Positions 5,279-7,650 of a stretch of 7,650 nt of DNA are shown one piece after another. Under the pieces are notes generated by a model. It saw only the letters and a program-made list of their open reading frames with translations, was not told where the DNA came from and ran no database searches. The stretch is from Salegentibacter sp. Its GTDB lineage: Bacteria; Bacteroidota; Bacteroidia; Flavobacteriales; Flavobacteriaceae. A program made the position numbers and the translations under genes. How positions within the stretch are numbered: position 1 is the stretch's first letter; the number at the start of each line of letters is the position of its first letter. The stretch is from positions 1-7,650 of the forward strand of contig JAGXIG010000003.1 in NCBI GenBank assembly GCA_024635815.1, in the 5' to 3' direction.

Positions 5279-7650
5279 ACTCCACTACTAAACTCCATCC
5301 CATCACACTTAAAACTCCCAATAGGACTTCCATCAGGGATTGCAGGAACATTTAATTTGGTTTTATATTCATTGGGATTTTCCCTGTAGTTTTCAATTTC
5401 TCTAAACATTTGCTGATGCAATGCTCCATCTTTATCACTTAACCAGTCTTTTAATTCATCAATTTGAGCATTGGCAATCGCTTTTACTTTTGCTGTAGCC
5501 GATTCATTTTCAGACAGTTTTATTAACTGAAGTAAAACATGGTAATTCACCGTTTGTTGCACTTCATTTAAATAATCGTCCCGATGCGACTTTTTTATGG
5601 TTTCGCCAATTAATTTCTCCAGAACTTCTTCCGGTCCTATCTGTTTTTTATCCATTGCTTTTTGCTGAACCAGTCTTGCCATTCTTTCCGGATGCAATAA
5701 TAATGAAAGTGATAAATTAGCTAAAGTTTCCGGAGCGCCAAGCGCATCAAACGCAACGCCGGTATTGCTTTTAAAAGATTCCCGACTACGATTATAACCA
5801 AAAGCACGCGGCGGAAATAATTCCAGTTTTTCCTTCGGAATTGCAATTACTTCAGCATCTAAGGTTTTTAAAATTGAGTTTAATGCATTTTCCTGCATCT
5901 TTGAATCAGCGCTTTCCCACAGCTTATCTTTTCCTCCTTTAACTGCATAATTATAATCAAGTCCGCCGATGATTTTCACTGCGGCTTCAACCTGGTAACG
6001 GTGTAAAAAGTATAAAGGCACAAAGACATCTTCCAGAACCGAATAGGGCTCGTTGGTTCTAATATTATCTTCCGAAAAATTTTCAATCCCCTTTTTCCTT
6101 ATTTTCAATATCTCTTCCAGCTCTTCAATGGTACTTTTACCATTATCCCATAAATGCGCATTAATATGTGCACCGCCCTGCGCCCGGGCATCGGCATCGG
6201 AGATAAACTGCAGTCCTTTTTCCTGTGCTTCTTCTAAAACCGAATTTAGAAATTCCCTTTCTGAAGTATTTTCAGGAATATCATCATAGGAATATTTCAC
6301 AGTAACTTTATCCCACTCACCAATTCCGGTATCGTAAGCATTTGCAATACTAATCTCGTCATTCTCCAAACTGAATTGCGGATGCGGATAATCCATTACC
6401 GAAGCATTATCGTTTACACTTGCTGCAAAATTATGGGCAAAACCAATGGTGTGACCAACTTCATGCGCAGAAAGCTGCCGAATTCTGGCAACCGCCATTT
6501 CCATCATTTTTTCGTGATTTTTATCACTTTCAGCAAAAGGTTTATTCAGTAAAGCCTGGGCAATCATAAAATCCTGGCGAATTCTCAAACTCCCCAAACT
6601 CACGTGTCCTTTTATAATTTCACCGGTTCTGGGGTCTACCACGCTAGCGCCATAGCTCCAGCCCCGCGTTGAGCGATGCACCCACTGGATCATATTATAC
6701 CTCGTATCTAAAGGGTCGGCATCTTCAGGCAGCATTTTCACCTGAAAAGCATCTTTATAGCCAATTTCTTCATAAGCTTCGTTCCACCAGCGTGCTCCTT
6801 CCAGCAAAGCCGATTTTACCGGCTCGGGCGTTCCCGGATCCAAATTATAAATAATGGGTTCTTCGGCTTCACTAATTTCAGCTTCGGGATTTTTCTTTTT
6901 TAATCGGTGGCGAATAGCAAATTTCTTTTCTATAGGCTCATAAACCGGTGTAGAATAATCTAAATAGGAAATAGAAATTGCACCACTACGTGGGTCAAAT
7001 AGTCGCTTTTCATAATTATCGTCGGGTAATTTCACAAAAGAATGATGTTGCACTACACTAAGATTTTTGACATTGGGAGCTACACTTTGAAGTGTGCGGC
7101 CTTTGGGTTCGCCTTCAAATGTTAGTAAAGCTTCAAATTCTACATTTTCAGGAAAAGCTTTGGTGCGCTCTAAAGACAGTGCACTTTTAGATTTGTCGAG
7201 TTTATAAGTTCCGTAGTCACCTTTTTTGAGTCGGCCGGAAACATCGTGCGCATCTTCTATTAAAAATGGCGTAAAATCTATAACGAAAGTCGAATCTTTT
7301 TCTTCCTTAATTTCAAAACCAAAAATAACCGATTTTGCAAAAGCCTGCTCTACACTACGTTTTTCCTGCTCATTAGTAGTTTCAGCCCTGTATTTTTGAT
7401 TTGGTTGTACCAGCAATAACTTATTCCCCGCTTTCTCAAATTTCACCACTGCTTCATTTCCCAACTGACCACGATCTAAACCAATATCGTTTGAACCGAG
7501 ACCGCTGGTTAGGGCATGGACATATAAAAATTCCGTATCCAGCTTATCTACTTCAATATAGATTTCATCTTCGTCTTCATTATAATGAAAATTGAAAAAG
7601 CCTTCATATTCCTGAAGATTTTCTTTTTCGGAAAGAAATTGAGCTGTTCC
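5272..7650 (-). CDS. Zinc-dependent metalloprotease of the DUF5117/Met-zincin family, N-terminus missing
   Basis: The frame is open to the right edge, giving 792 visible residues. An apparent start at TTG 7464 is internal, since upstream residues such as EFLYVHALTSG and GSNDIGLDRGQLG belong to the family. The first ~50 residues resemble DUF5118, followed by DUF5117 (to about 240) and the Met-zincin catalytic domain (PF16313-type). The zinc site HEVGHTIGFAHN (His396, Glu397, His400, His406; nt 6465-6433) and Met-turn SVMDY (Met419) are intact, so it is predicted active. Family members are usually a little over 800 aa with a secretion signal, so perhaps 30-60 residues are missing and export is likely but not visible. 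Substrates of the family are poorly known. The C-terminus ends in GSPIGSFKCDGMEFSSGVE, and the last codon and stop lie within a palindromic repeat. Threonine aldolase follows on the same strand. Confidence 0.93.
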   Translation of the reverse strand, partial: GTAQFLSEKENLQEYEGFFNFHYNEDEDEIYIEVDKLDTEFLYVHALTSGLGSNDIGLDRGQLGNEAVVKFEKAGNKLLLVQPNQKYRAETTNEQEKRSVEQAFAKSVIFGFEIKEEKDSTFVIDFTPFLIEDAHDVSGRLKKGDYGTYKLDKSKSALSLERTKAFPENVEFEALLTFEGEPKGRTLQSVAPNVKNLSVVQHHSFVKLPDDNYEKRLFDPRSGAISISYLDYSTPVYEPIEKKFAIRHRLKKKNPEAEISEAEEPIIYNLDPGTPEPVKSALLEGARWWNEAYEEIGYKDAFQVKMLPEDADPLDTRYNMIQWVHRSTRGWSYGASVVDPRTGEIIKGHVSLGSLRIRQDFMIAQALLNKPFAESDKNHEKMMEMAVARIRQLSAHEVGHTIGFAHNFAASVNDNASVMDYPHPQFSLENDEISIANAYDTGIGEWDKVTVKYSYDDIPENTSEREFLNSVLEEAQEKGLQFISDADARAQGGAHINAHLWDNGKSTIEELEEILKIRKKGIENFSEDNIRTNEPYSVLEDVFVPLYFLHRYQVEAAVKIIGGLDYNYAVKGGKDKLWESADSKMQENALNSILKTLDAEVIAIPKEKLELFPPRAFGYNRSRESFKSNTGVAFDALGAPETLANLSLSLLLHPERMARLVQQKAMDKKQIGPEEVLEKLIGETIKKSHRDDYLNEVQQTVNYHVLLQLIKLSENESATAKVKAIANAQIDELKDWLSDKDGALHQQMFREIENYRENPNEYKTKLNVPAIPDGSPIGSFKCDGMEFSSGVE

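Noticed and set aside
6053..6289. Plus-strand serine/cysteine-rich 78-codon frame, and similar frames at 1349-1531, 1602-1793, 2683-2874, 4812-5033, 6669-6854 and 7401-7595
   Set aside because: All lie mostly or wholly antisense to genes with strong family signatures and look like shadow frames.
7462..7464. TTG as the start of the metalloprotease
   Set aside because: The frame continues upstream without a stop to the window edge and encodes conserved family sequence, so this codon is internal.

Overview
The window looks like chromosomal DNA of a member of the Bacteroidota, most likely a marine-type Flavobacteriaceae. It is AT-rich, start codons lack Shine-Dalgarno sequences, and several genes are preceded by exact matches to the Bacteroidota -7 promoter box TAnnTTTG. 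It also carries a DUF5117-type Met-zincin protease, a family common in this phylum. No phage, transposon, CRISPR, rRNA or tRNA signal is visible. Genes are tightly packed and no gene-free stretch reaches 300 bases.

Layout, left to right. (1) 1-296, minus: the first 98 codons of a PLP enzyme of the alpha-oxoamine synthase family, cut by the left edge, with its own promoter. (2) 443-1483, minus: a 346-aa PLP-dependent cysteine synthase/cystathionine beta-synthase-like enzyme, followed by a hairpin terminator at 381-406. (3) 1570-3630 (or 3693), minus: oligopeptidase B with a complete catalytic triad and an ambiguous start. (4) 3761-4084, plus: a YbaB/EbfC nucleoid-associated protein, divergent from the peptidase and ending in a strong terminator. 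(5) 4167-5195, minus: low-specificity L-threonine aldolase, converging on ybaB. (6) 5206-5278: two copies of a short palindromic repeat. (7) 5272-7650, minus: a large zinc metalloprotease open through the right edge, so its N-terminus is missing.

The most interesting reading is that genes 1 and 2 are a functional pair. A beta-replacement PLP enzyme next to an alpha-oxoamine synthase is the arrangement expected for sulfonolipid (capnine) synthesis: a cysteate synthase makes L-cysteate, which a cysteate fatty acyltransferase then condenses with an acyl thioester. This is inferred from family membership and adjacency, not proven by the sequence. The other genes are housekeeping or peptide/amino-acid turnover functions with no evident shared pathway. 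Other points of note are the start-codon problem in oligopeptidase B, where a one-base difference would restore an ATG start, and the paired repeat, whose two hairpins differ by a compensatory base-pair change and which supplies the last codons of the metalloprotease.
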